A stretch of DNA of 58,311 bases from Prevotella sp. CAG:1185 (lineage in GTDB: Bacteria; Bacteroidota; Bacteroidia; Bacteroidales; Bacteroidaceae): NCBI GenBank assembly GCA_000436695.1, contig HF992531.1, positions 1 to 58,311 on the forward strand, given 5' to 3'. Made by a program: the position numbers and the translations under genes. The notes under the pieces are model-generated. The model saw nothing but the letters and a program-made list of their open reading frames with translations. It did no database searches and was not told where the DNA came from. Below, in pieces: positions 8,388-17,722 of this stretch. The stretch's first letter is position 1. Every line of letters starts with the position of its first letter.

Positions 8388-10427
8388 ATGAAAATGAAAC
8401 ACCTTATCCCAGCAGTGCTTTTTGCCTCAGTCTCACTGACAGCGGGCGCACAGACACAGCTGAAGTCGGGAATCGACATGAAAAATCTCGACACCAGTGT
8501 TAAACCGGCGGATGATTTCTATCATTACGCATGTGGCGGATGGATGAAAAACAACCCACTACCGGCAGCTTACTCACGCTTCGGCAGTTTCGACCAACTC
8601 GGCCTCGACAACAACAAGCGTATCAACACCATCTTGAACGACTTGCTAAAAAAAGAGTATCCAGAAGGCAGCACGGAGCGTAAACTCAGCGATTTCTACA
8701 AGATGGCCATGGACTCTGTACGCCGCAACAAGGAAGGCGTAAAGCCGGTCATGCCGCTCATCAATGAAATTGAGAAAGCGAAAAACACTTCAGACTTGCG
8801 CAAAATTCAGCTTAAATATGCAACATTTGGTTATGGTGTGCCAATGGGTATAGGTTTCGGAGCTGACGAAAAAAATGCCACAATGAATATTCTCAATGTA
8901 TATCAGGGCGGTTTGGTTCTTGGACAAAAAGAATATTATCTCGATACAGACCCTGCTACTACAGCCATAAGAGAGGCTTACAAGAAACATATCGAACGTA
9001 TGTTCAAACTCTTCGGCTTCTCTGATGCGGCAGCAAAGAAAAAGATGGAGAATATCATGAAGGTTGAAACGGCTCTTGCAAAGGTGTCTAAATCAAGCAC
9101 TGAACTGCGTGACGTTGCAGCCAACTATAACAAAATGACCATTCAGGATTTCGAAAGCAACTATCCACATGTTGGTCTGACACAACTCATGAATGCGGAA
9201 GGTGTAAAGAGCGACTACTTTAAGGAGCTTGTTGTTGGACAGCCTGCATTCGTAAAAGGAGCTGACAAAATTCTGTCTGAAATGACGGCAGACGAGATGC
9301 GTGCATATATGGAATGGGATGTCATAGTTTCTGCTGCAAGCTATCTAAGCGATGATGTCATAGCTGCAAACTTTGATTTCTTCGGCAAGACAATGTCAGG
9401 CCGCAAAGAAGACCATCCGCGCTGGAAACGTGCTACAAGTCAGGTTGAAAGCCAAATGGGTGAAGCTTTAGGTAAGATGTACGTTGAACGTTATTTCCCT
9501 GCTTCATCTAAAGAGCGTATGGAAAAACTTGTAAAAAACCTGCAGATATCTCTTGCTGAAAGAATCAAGGCTCAGGACTGGATGAGTGACGCAACAAAGA
9601 AAGCCGCTCTAGACAAGCTTGACGCATTCTATGTAAAAATAGGCTATCCTAACAAATGGAAAGATATGTCAGGTCTGACTATTGACCCGAAACTGTCTTA
9701 TTATGAAAATGTTCAGAATTGCCGCAAATTCTGGAACGAATGGGATATCAACTATCGTGCAGGTAAACCTGTAGATAAAGATGAGTGGTTCATGACTCCT
9801 CAGACTGTAAACGCATATTATAATCCTACGACAAATGAAATATGCTTCCCTGCAGGTATTCTTCAAGTTCCATTCTTTGATCCTACAGCTGACGATGCAT
9901 TCAACTATGGTGCCATCGGTGTTGTTATAGGTCACGAGATGACTCACGGATTCGACGACCAGGGACGTAATTATGACAAAAATGGAAATATGACTGACTG
10001 GTGGACAGCCAGTGATGCTGAAAACTTTAACAAGCGTGCACAGGTATGCATCGATTTCTTCTCTGCCATAAAGGTTCTGCCTGATCTTAACGCTAACGGC
10101 AAACTCACACTTGGAGAAAATCTTGCCGACCACGGAGGTCTGCAGGTTGCATACAATGCATACAAGAACGCTACAAAAGATGCTCCGCTGAAAGAAATCG
10201 ACGGTCTGACAGCAGATCAGCGATTCTTCCTTGCCTATGCAGGTGTATGGGCAGCCAACATCACAGATGAAGAAATACGCAACCGCACAAAGAGCGATCC
10301 TCACTCACTTGGCGAATGGCGTGTAAATGGCGCCCTGCCACACATTGACGCATGGTATGAAGCATTCAACATCAAGCCTACAGACAAGATGTATATACCT
10401 AAAGAGCAGCGCCTGCAACTTTGGTAA
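8388..10427 (+). CDS. pepO: M13 family zinc metallopeptidase (neprilysin/PepO-like)
   Basis: Secreted endopeptidase of 679 aa. Residues 1-21 form a signal peptide ending in AGA. The large helical N-terminal M13 domain is followed by the catalytic domain with H516-E517-x2-H520 (GHEMTHGFDD) and third ligand E577 in ENLADHGG. The C-terminus ends in W, as in neprilysin-like enzymes. The family cleaves oligopeptides at the amino side of hydrophobic residues, probably in the periplasm here. It starts 33 nt after the ABC-F gene and could share its transcript. A terminator follows. Confidence 0.88.
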   Translation: MKMKHLIPAVLFASVSLTAGAQTQLKSGIDMKNLDTSVKPADDFYHYACGGWMKNNPLPAAYSRFGSFDQLGLDNNKRINTILNDLLKKEYPEGSTERKLSDFYKMAMDSVRRNKEGVKPVMPLINEIEKAKNTSDLRKIQLKYATFGYGVPMGIGFGADEKNATMNILNVYQGGLVLGQKEYYLDTDPATTAIREAYKKHIERMFKLFGFSDAAAKKKMENIMKVETALAKVSKSSTELRDVAANYNKMTIQDFESNYPHVGLTQLMNAEGVKSDYFKELVVGQPAFVKGADKILSEMTADEMRAYMEWDVIVSAASYLSDDVIAANFDFFGKTMSGRKEDHPRWKRATSQVESQMGEALGKMYVERYFPASSKERMEKLVKNLQISLAERIKAQDWMSDATKKAALDKLDAFYVKIGYPNKWKDMSGLTIDPKLSYYENVQNCRKFWNEWDINYRAGKPVDKDEWFMTPQTVNAYYNPTTNEICFPAGILQVPFFDPTADDAFNYGAIGVVIGHEMTHGFDDQGRNYDKNGNMTDWWTASDAENFNKRAQVCIDFFSAIKVLPDLNANGKLTLGENLADHGGLQVAYNAYKNATKDAPLKEIDGLTADQRFFLAYAGVWAANITDEEIRNRTKSDPHSLGEWRVNGALPHIDAWYEAFNIKPTDKMYIPKEQRLQLW

Positions 10428-10471
10428 AATGAATAAAACGAGGACTTAAATCCGCGTTAAAAAAGCTAAAG

Positions 10472-10504
10472 AAGCCCCAAGGAGAAATCCAAGGGGCTTT
10501 TTTA
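10472..10504 (+). terminator. Terminator after pepO
   Basis: Stem AAGCCCC/GGGGCTT (10472-10478, 10493-10499), with a further GG/CC pair inside, is followed by a T-run. Confidence 0.75.
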
Positions 10505-10570
10505 TTGCCAATAAAATATATCAGAACAAAGTTTTCCGTTTCAACAATGCGCTATCTCATTTTTTTTGTG

Positions 10571-10578
10571 TAAGTTTG
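10571..10578 (+). promoter_or_regulatory. -7 element upstream of metA
   Basis: TAAGTTTG matches TAnnTTTG and lies 31 nt before the metA ATG. The -33 element is not convincing. Confidence 0.45.
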
Positions 10579-10609
10579 CCACATGTTAATGAGAAAGAGA
10601 GATTAAAAG

Positions 10610-11527
10610 ATGCCATTAAGAATACCAGACAAACTGCCAGCAATAGATATTCTGAAAAAAGAGAATATCTTTGTCATGAACAGTTCAAGGGCACATACGC
10701 AGGACATTCGCCCACTGCACATCGTAATATTAAACCTCATGCCTCTGAAAATTACAACAGAGACCGACCTCATACGTCTATTGTCAAATACCCCCCTACA
10801 GATGGACATAACGTTCATGAAACTGAAGAGCCATACGCCTAAGAATACTCCAATAGAACACATGATGGCCTTCTATAAAGACTTCGATGTGATAAAAGAC
10901 AAGAAGTTCGATGGTATGATAATAACCGGCGCACCGGTTGAGAACTACGCATTTGAGGAAGTTAATTATTGGGAAGAAGTAACAAAAATATTTTCATGGG
11001 CCAAAAACCATGTAACCAGTACGCTATATATATGTTGGGCAGCACAGGCCGGTTTATACTATCATTACGGCATACCAAAATATTCCCTGCCGAAAAAAAT
11101 GTTTGGTGTGTTTAAGCAACATACTCTACAACCACTGTTGCCTATATTCAGAGGATTCGACGACTATTTCTATATGCCTCAGAGCAGACATACAGAGATA
11201 AGGAAACAGGACATAGAAGCAAAACCGGAACTGCAACTCATTGCAGAATCAGACGAAAGCGGAGTTAGCATTGTCATGGCGCGTGGAGGACGTGAGTTTT
11301 TCATAACTGGACATTTGGAATACTCACCCGATACGCTCGACAAGGAATTCCGTCGGGACATGGGCAAACGGGACGATGTTGACATGCCTGTAAACTACTA
11401 CATCAACAATAATCCTGCTAACCGCCCTTTGGTACGCTGGAGAGCACATGCCAATCTACTCTTTAACAATTGGATTAATTATTACGTTTATCAAGAAACC
11501 CCTTACGACATAAATAAAATTGAGTAA
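10610..11527 (+). CDS. metA: Homoserine O-acyltransferase MetA, predicted acetyl-CoA-specific
   Basis: First committed enzyme of methionine synthesis from homoserine, 305 aa, full length. The catalytic triad is visible at the family positions: C142 (ICWAAQAG), H235 and E237 (TGHLEYSPDT). Residue 111 is Glu (TGAPVEN). In the MetA family Glu111 gives acetyl-CoA specificity and Gly111 (E. coli) succinyl-CoA specificity, so the product is predicted to be O-acetylhomoserine despite the usual succinyltransferase label. It heads a run of three tightly packed genes; the next CDS overlaps its end by 8 nt. Confidence 0.92.
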   Translation: MPLRIPDKLPAIDILKKENIFVMNSSRAHTQDIRPLHIVILNLMPLKITTETDLIRLLSNTPLQMDITFMKLKSHTPKNTPIEHMMAFYKDFDVIKDKKFDGMIITGAPVENYAFEEVNYWEEVTKIFSWAKNHVTSTLYICWAAQAGLYYHYGIPKYSLPKKMFGVFKQHTLQPLLPIFRGFDDYFYMPQSRHTEIRKQDIEAKPELQLIAESDESGVSIVMARGGREFFITGHLEYSPDTLDKEFRRDMGKRDDVDMPVNYYINNNPANRPLVRWRAHANLLFNNWINYYVYQETPYDINKIE

Positions 11528-13370
11528 AAGTATCGAACTTCTGGCCCCGGCCAGAAATCTAGAATGCGGCATAGCTGCCATTGATTATGGAGCTGATGCA
11601 GTATACATCGGAGCAAGCCGCTTTGGTGCACGGGCTGCTGCAGGCAATTCTGTAGAGGATATAAAAGCCCTATGCGACTACGCACATACTTACATGGCAA
11701 AAGTTTACGTAACAGTAAACACCATTATCTTTGACAACGAGCTTGATGCGACAAAAGAACTTATTACACAACTCTATGAAGCAGGAGCCGATGCTATACT
11801 AGTGCAAGATATGGGACTGCTGAACATGGACTTACCACCTATTCCTCTACATGCAAGCACGCAAACAGATAACCGTACAGTTGAAAAAGTTAAATGGCTT
11901 GCAGGATTGGGCTTCAGCCGCGTAGTGCTGGCAAGAGAACTTTCAGCCAATGAAATCAGCCATATACATCACGAAGTTCCTGACGTAGAATTAGAAGTTT
12001 TTGTTCATGGAGCATTGTGCGTAAGTTACTCCGGACAATGCTATGCTTCACAATATTGTTTTGGACGCAGTGCCAATAGAGGCGAATGTGCCCAATTCTG
12101 TCGTCTAAAGTTTGATCTTGAAGACGCAAATGGCAATGTCATTCAAAAGGGACGCCATCTGTTGTCACTGAAAGATCTCTGCCAGATAGACAGGCTGGAA
12201 ACTCTTCTTGACAGTGGAGCAACATCATTAAAAATTGAAGGCAGACTAAAAGACATTACTTATGTAAAGAACGTAACTGCTGCATATAGTAAACGATTAA
12301 ACGAAATAATAGCCCATAGTAATGGCAGATACAGACGAGCTTCATTGGGGAAATGTACATACACTTTTGAACCAAACCTCAACAAGACTTTTAATCGCGG
12401 ATTCACTCACTATTTTTTGGATGGGCGCAAGGATGATATGTCTTCGCCATTAACACCTAAGGCTATTGGAGAATTTGTCGGTAACATCAAAAATATAAAT
12501 CACGGCTCAATCATTGTAGCCGGAACTGCAGCCTTTACAAATGGTGATGGTCTTTGCTTTTTCAATGACCAGAATGAGTTACAGGGATTCAGGGTAAATA
12601 GGGCGCAAGGTAATGTTATTTTTCCACAAAAGATGCCAGTTGGACTTAAGCGCGGTATAGCACTTTACCGCAACAACGATCAAGCCTTTGAGAAAATTCT
12701 GACAAATAAGAGTTCTGAACGCAAAATAAATATTACGATGCAAATATACGAGTCGGCAGAAGGTAAAATAAAACTTGAAGCCTATGCTGGTAACGTTAAC
12801 GTTTGTATAGATGAGCAATGTGGAACCCAGGTAGCCATAAAGACTCAAACAGAAAACATAATACGTCAGCTGACAAAACTCGGCAACACTCCTTTTGAAT
12901 GCAACGATGTATCCATGCCATACGGTCAACTTAAAAGTTTCATTCCATCAAGTTTACTTACACACATGAGACGCAACATCACTCAAAAACTTGAACAGGC
13001 AATCAGAAAGGCCGTTCAAGACCAACGTGATGATTCTAAAAATGACGCGACACAAGCAAAGGGCCAAGGGAGTAATAATTATCCAGACAGGCACACATAT
13101 CTATATAACATTGCAAACAGACAATCTGCAGAGTTCTATAAAATGCAACAAAAGCACACAACTCCTGCACCAGAAATAAGTATGCCTAATAATGCCTTGT
13201 TGATGCAATGCCGCTACTGTCTGCGCCATGCACTCGGAGAATGTTCACGACAAACTGGCACAAACGATACATACAAAACGCCATTATATCTGCGTATGTC
13301 AGACGGCAGACGCTTTAGGCTACAGTTTGACTGCTCGCGATGCCAAATGAATGTTATTGCCGACAAATAA
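11520..13370 (+). CDS. Peptidase U32 family protein (RlhA-like)
   Basis: 616-aa U32 protein with the N-terminal signature IELLAPARN and the conserved VFVHGALCVSYSGQC. Cysteines in the YCFGRSANRGECAQFCR region probably bind iron-sulfur. A C-terminal extension resembles the collagenase-like domain of E. coli YdcP/RlhA. RlhA hydroxylates C2501 of 23S rRNA; other U32 members act in ubiquinone hydroxylation or tRNA modification, so the exact substrate is uncertain. The only start that keeps the conserved N-terminus is TTG at 11520, overlapping metA by 8 nt. This suggests translational coupling. Confidence 0.8.
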   Translation: MSKSIELLAPARNLECGIAAIDYGADAVYIGASRFGARAAAGNSVEDIKALCDYAHTYMAKVYVTVNTIIFDNELDATKELITQLYEAGADAILVQDMGLLNMDLPPIPLHASTQTDNRTVEKVKWLAGLGFSRVVLARELSANEISHIHHEVPDVELEVFVHGALCVSYSGQCYASQYCFGRSANRGECAQFCRLKFDLEDANGNVIQKGRHLLSLKDLCQIDRLETLLDSGATSLKIEGRLKDITYVKNVTAAYSKRLNEIIAHSNGRYRRASLGKCTYTFEPNLNKTFNRGFTHYFLDGRKDDMSSPLTPKAIGEFVGNIKNINHGSIIVAGTAAFTNGDGLCFFNDQNELQGFRVNRAQGNVIFPQKMPVGLKRGIALYRNNDQAFEKILTNKSSERKINITMQIYESAEGKIKLEAYAGNVNVCIDEQCGTQVAIKTQTENIIRQLTKLGNTPFECNDVSMPYGQLKSFIPSSLLTHMRRNITQKLEQAIRKAVQDQRDDSKNDATQAKGQGSNNYPDRHTYLYNIANRQSAEFYKMQQKHTTPAPEISMPNNALLMQCRYCLRHALGECSRQTGTNDTYKTPLYLRMSDGRRFRLQFDCSRCQMNVIADK

Positions 13371-13392
13371 TAATAACAAACAGTAATAGTTC

Positions 13393-14412
13393 ATGAACAA
13401 GCCATTAGCCATAATAAAAGACCTCAAAGTCTGCATAATAGTAGCCTTAATCACAACAGCAACTATTATGACGTCATCATGTTATCATAATGTCGGACGA
13501 AAGGCAACATCGGCTGTTACAACGGCATCACAGTCGGACACAATGGCTTTTGAACGTACACATCACTATTCGCTAAACTACAATTTTGTGGTGAAAGCCG
13601 ACTCACTTGTGCTACTTCGACAACAGCCTGAAGAATTACTTAACAATATGCTCACCGACTCAGTGATAGTTTACAAACATAACCATATAGTTGTGGCAGA
13701 CATCAGGATAATACCTGCAGATCCTATCGACTCGGTATGGATACAAGTGGCACGTGACCAGAATACATTCGGATGGACACATGAATCAGCCTTGCTGAAA
13801 CGTGCTGTACCAAGCGATCCGATATCACAGTTTATATCGACTTTCTCAGACGCTCATCTTCTTATTTTTCTTATCATTATCAGTACAATTTCGGTAGCTT
13901 ATTTGATGCGGACACTTCTACGCCGCAAAGCACGAATAGTGCATTTTAACGACATAGACTCATTTTACCCTACCCTGCTGGCCCTTATTGTCGCTGCTGC
14001 CGCGACATTATATTCAAGCATACAAAATTTTGAGCCTGACGTATGGCGGCATTTCTATTTCCACCCGACACTCAATCCACTTAACGTCCCATTTACCCTT
14101 GCAGTGTTTTTAGCTACCGTATGGGCCATGCTTGTAGTGTCGCTTGCCGTAGTAGATAGTGTACGCCGTACTTTGCCTACAGCAGAAGCAACACTATATC
14201 TTTGCGGCCTTGCTGGAGTATGCGCCGCAAATTATATAATTTTCTCAATAGCGACACTCTATTATGTTGGATACCCTCTTTTGGCTGCATACATATATTT
14301 TGCAGTGAAGACCTATTTCAATAGGTCCAGATGTATTTATTTTTGCGGCAAATGCGGAGCCGGACTAAGACATAAAGGCGTGTGCCCGCAATGCGGAGCC
14401 ATTAACACGTAA
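13393..14412 (+). CDS. Membrane protein with lipobox, periplasmic domain and C-terminal zinc ribbon
   Basis: 339-aa protein I do not recognise as a named family. Residues 1-30 look like a lipoprotein signal (MTSSC, C30). A periplasmic stretch of about 120 residues follows, including an SH3-like part ending GWTHESALLKR. Several hydrophobic segments lie between about 155 and 305. The C-terminus (about 315-339) is a small zinc ribbon with two CxxC knuckles (CGKCG, CPQCG). It starts 22 nt after the U32 gene and is probably co-transcribed with metA. Inference: a membrane-anchored protein with an intracellular metal-binding tail, role unknown. Confidence 0.65.
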   Translation: MNKPLAIIKDLKVCIIVALITTATIMTSSCYHNVGRKATSAVTTASQSDTMAFERTHHYSLNYNFVVKADSLVLLRQQPEELLNNMLTDSVIVYKHNHIVVADIRIIPADPIDSVWIQVARDQNTFGWTHESALLKRAVPSDPISQFISTFSDAHLLIFLIIISTISVAYLMRTLLRRKARIVHFNDIDSFYPTLLALIVAAAATLYSSIQNFEPDVWRHFYFHPTLNPLNVPFTLAVFLATVWAMLVVSLAVVDSVRRTLPTAEATLYLCGLAGVCAANYIIFSIATLYYVGYPLLAAYIYFAVKTYFNRSRCIYFCGKCGAGLRHKGVCPQCGAINT

Positions 14413-14581
14413 CGGATTTATATTGAGCATATATCAAATTTTTAAGCGACGCCTATGCGCTGCCACAGAAATAAGAAAAACACTGCAGCTACAACACGGC
14501 GTCGCATCGGTAGTTCAAAACTTAAAAGAACAAAAGAGTCGGTCCGAGCATCTACAGAAAACGAAAACAGAGATGAGAAAA

Positions 14582-17500
14582 TCAGCTATGTCTCCGTTGT
14601 GGCATAAACTTCTCTTGAATAAACTGAAAAACGACAAACAACGGTGGTACGACAAATAAAAGAGCTATCGTTCCAACTAGCATTCCACCAACGGTACCAA
14701 CGCCAATGGATATATTGCCATTAGCACCTACTCCCGTTGAAAACATCATAGGCAGCATACCGAAAATCATGGTAAGCGACGTCATAAGTATCGGTCTGAG
14801 ACGAACGCCCGCAGCTGACACAGCAGCCTGGACTATAGGCATGCCAGCACGGCGTCGCTCAGAGGCATACTCGGTGAGCAGGATGGCTGTTTTGGAAAGT
14901 AGACCAATTAGCATAATGAGCCCCGTCTGCAGGTAGATATTATTCTCGAGACCGAACATCTTGGCAAACAAGAAACTGCCAGCAAGACCGAATGGCACCG
15001 AAAGGATAACAGCCAACGGTACGAAGAGACTCTCATAGAGCGCACAGAGAATGAGATAGATAAACACCACACACACGGCAAACACCAGCATGGCTGTGTT
15101 ACCCGCAGCCGACTCCTCACGCGACATGCCACCAAACTCGTAACCGTATCCTGTTGGCAGAGTCTTGGCTGCCACCTCCCGAATAGCCTCGATAGCCTGT
15201 CCCGAACTATACCCAGAGGCTGCCGAACCGTTGACCTGTATAGCCGAAAAAAGATTAAAACGTGTGAGAACCTCCGAACCATAGACTCTAGTGAGCCTCA
15301 GATACTGGCTTATTGGCGACATTTGTCCGTCAGAATTGCGCACAAACATGTTGTCAAGCGAGCGCGTGTCAAGACGGAATTCGGGCGGAGCCTGCACCAT
15401 GACACGATAAAGCTTTGAAAACCTATTCATGTTAGACGCGTAATTTCCACCAATGTATCCAGACAATGTGCTAAGCACATCGGCCGGAGACACACCATTA
15501 CGCTTGCACCGTGCTGCATCTACCTCTACGAGATACTGTGGAAACTTTGTGTCAAATGATGTCGTGGCGCGACCTATCTCGGGTCGACGGCTCAGAGAAT
15601 CGATAAACAGCCGCGTGTATTTAAGCAAATCTTCAGTGGTACCTCCTTTCTGATCCTGTACATACACCTCAAATCCACTACTTGTGCCGTAGCCAGGAAT
15701 CATAGGCCGCGTGAAAGCAATAATGTCGGCGCCAGATATTGGTGCCGTAATACGCTGTATCTCATTTATCACAGCATCTAAAGCGTCCTCCTTACGCTTG
15801 CGCTGGCTCCAATCCTTAAGACGTATAGTGAACATGCCGTTGCAAGCACCCTGTCCGCTCAGCGTAGAAATGCCCGTAGTATTAGACTGCAGCTCTATCT
15901 GTGGTATGGTACGCAAGCAGCTGTCAACCTGCTCCATAACTTTGCGCGTTTGGCTGACACTGTTGCCCGTTGACGTGCGCACGTCAACAAACACAGTGCC
16001 CATGTCTTCGTTGGGAACAAAACCCGTTTTGGTGGTGGCCATAAGCACAGCCAAGCCGACACAGGCAACTACCAACAGCACTACAGACAACCATCTGTGA
16101 CCTAGCATGAAAGCTACGCCCGATCTATATTTGCGCACTAACCGCCCGAAAGCCGCGTCGAATGCCATATGAAAACGCGATGAAAAACTGAGCCGTGCAC
16201 CAGAGGATGCATCGACATGAGGCGTCATTATCAATGAACACAAGGCTGGACTCAGCGTCAAGGCATTGACCAACGAAATAGCCACGGCGGCAGCCATTGT
16301 AAGTCCGAACTGAGTGTAAAACGTACCTGTAGTACCACCAATAAAGCTAACCGGAATAAACACTGCCATGAAAACAAACGTGGTGGTAACAAGAGCCGAC
16401 GTGATGCCGTCCATGGCCCCGACAGTGGCATCATAGGCCGAACGACAACCTTCATCAAACTTTGCCTGAACGGCTTCCACCACCACTATTGCATCATCAA
16501 CCACAGTACCGATAACAAGCACAAGGGCAAAAAGCGTGAGCATATTGAGACTGAAGCCCGCTACATAGAGAAAAGCGAACGTATCCACGAGTGATACTAT
16601 AATAGAAAGGGTCGGAATGAGCGTAGAGCGCAAACTCTGCAAGAACACATAAACCACAAGTACAACCAAAACTATAGCTTCAACAAGAGTCTTTATCACG
16701 TTTTTAACTGATGCATCAAGAAAGTCTTTTGTACTCATAAGGTCGGCTATCTTAAGACCTTTAGGCAGCGTCTTTGATATCTCGGCCACCGTACGGTCAA
16801 TTTCCTCAATAATTTCATTTGCGTTAGAACCCGATGTTTGAGCAATCATAATGTTACAACCAGGATGACCATTCACCTCGTTAATATAGTCATAAGCCCT
16901 AGTGCCCAGTTCCACTGTAGCTACATCTTTTAAGCGCAGCACCTCGCCGTCGGGGAGCGACTTTATCACAAGATTCTCATAGTCAACCTCGTTCTCATAA
17001 CGCCCACGATATTTCAGTACATACTGAAATGTGTTTTTGGCCTCGGCCCCCAAAGTGCCCGTGGCTGCCTCAACATTTTGTTCGTCAAGAACCTCGGCAA
17101 TGTCAGACGGCACGAGTCCGTACTGCTTCATCTTGCCTGGGTTAAGCCATATTCGCATGGAATATTCATATCCGAACACGTTGACCTCACCGACACCGGC
17201 AATACGCGAAAGACGCGGCTCGATGTTAATCTTCATATAATTAGTGAGAAAAGCCTCATCAAACGAATCGTCTGGACTATATACGGCCAACTGCTTTATG
17301 TTACTCGTCTGTCGTTTACGTACTGTTATTCCACTTTTTGTGACCTCAGCAGGCAGCAATCCCTGAGCCGTAGCTATGCGATTCTGAACATTGACTGTAG
17401 CCATGTCGGGATCAGTACCCTGACGGAAGTATACGCTAATCTTAGCCGAACCATTGTTAGACGACGTCGATGTCATATAGGTCATATTTTCAACACCATT

Positions 17501-17710
17501 GAGTGCCTCCTCGAGCGGAACCACGACACTCTTCTGAACGGTTTCAGCATTGGCACCACTGTATGTCGCAGACACACTGACCGTAGGTGGTGCAATATCA
17601 GGAAACTGTTCTATAGAAAGCTGTGTGAGTCCTATTATTCCGAGGATAAATATCAGCACGGATATTACTCCGGCCAGTATTGGCCGGTCGATGAATGTCG
17701 TTATCTTCAT
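14582..17710 (-). CDS. RND family multidrug efflux permease (HAE1/AcrB-like)
   Basis: Inner-membrane proton-driven efflux pump, 1042 aa, with the AcrB layout: TM1 at the N-terminus, a porter/docking loop, TM2-6, a second loop, TM7-12. TM4 carries the proton-relay Asp pair in GTVVDDAIVVVEAV. It starts 12 nt after the membrane-fusion lipoprotein gene, forming a two-gene operon. No TolC-type outer-membrane channel gene follows, since the next gene is convergent. The pair must borrow a channel encoded elsewhere. Base composition looks GC-richer than the neighbours, which hints at separate ancestry. Confidence 0.92.
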   Translation of the reverse strand: MKITTFIDRPILAGVISVLIFILGIIGLTQLSIEQFPDIAPPTVSVSATYSGANAETVQKSVVVPLEEALNGVENMTYMTSTSSNNGSAKISVYFRQGTDPDMATVNVQNRIATAQGLLPAEVTKSGITVRKRQTSNIKQLAVYSPDDSFDEAFLTNYMKINIEPRLSRIAGVGEVNVFGYEYSMRIWLNPGKMKQYGLVPSDIAEVLDEQNVEAATGTLGAEAKNTFQYVLKYRGRYENEVDYENLVIKSLPDGEVLRLKDVATVELGTRAYDYINEVNGHPGCNIMIAQTSGSNANEIIEEIDRTVAEISKTLPKGLKIADLMSTKDFLDASVKNVIKTLVEAIVLVVLVVYVFLQSLRSTLIPTLSIIVSLVDTFAFLYVAGFSLNMLTLFALVLVIGTVVDDAIVVVEAVQAKFDEGCRSAYDATVGAMDGITSALVTTTFVFMAVFIPVSFIGGTTGTFYTQFGLTMAAAVAISLVNALTLSPALCSLIMTPHVDASSGARLSFSSRFHMAFDAAFGRLVRKYRSGVAFMLGHRWLSVVLLVVACVGLAVLMATTKTGFVPNEDMGTVFVDVRTSTGNSVSQTRKVMEQVDSCLRTIPQIELQSNTTGISTLSGQGACNGMFTIRLKDWSQRKRKEDALDAVINEIQRITAPISGADIIAFTRPMIPGYGTSSGFEVYVQDQKGGTTEDLLKYTRLFIDSLSRRPEIGRATTSFDTKFPQYLVEVDAARCKRNGVSPADVLSTLSGYIGGNYASNMNRFSKLYRVMVQAPPEFRLDTRSLDNMFVRNSDGQMSPISQYLRLTRVYGSEVLTRFNLFSAIQVNGSAASGYSSGQAIEAIREVAAKTLPTGYGYEFGGMSREESAAGNTAMLVFAVCVVFIYLILCALYESLFVPLAVILSVPFGLAGSFLFAKMFGLENNIYLQTGLIMLIGLLSKTAILLTEYASERRRAGMPIVQAAVSAAGVRLRPILMTSLTMIFGMLPMMFSTGVGANGNISIGVGTVGGMLVGTIALLFVVPPLFVVFQFIQEKFMPQRRHS

Positions 17711-17722
17711 AAGCAGCGTTAT

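Noticed and set aside
10576..10842. 88-codon ORF overlapping the start of metA
   Set aside because: Out of frame with the well-conserved metA sequence that begins at 10610.
14423..14659. 78-codon plus-strand ORF with TTG start
   Set aside because: Overlaps the conserved C-terminus of the RND pump on the other strand and shows no domain features.
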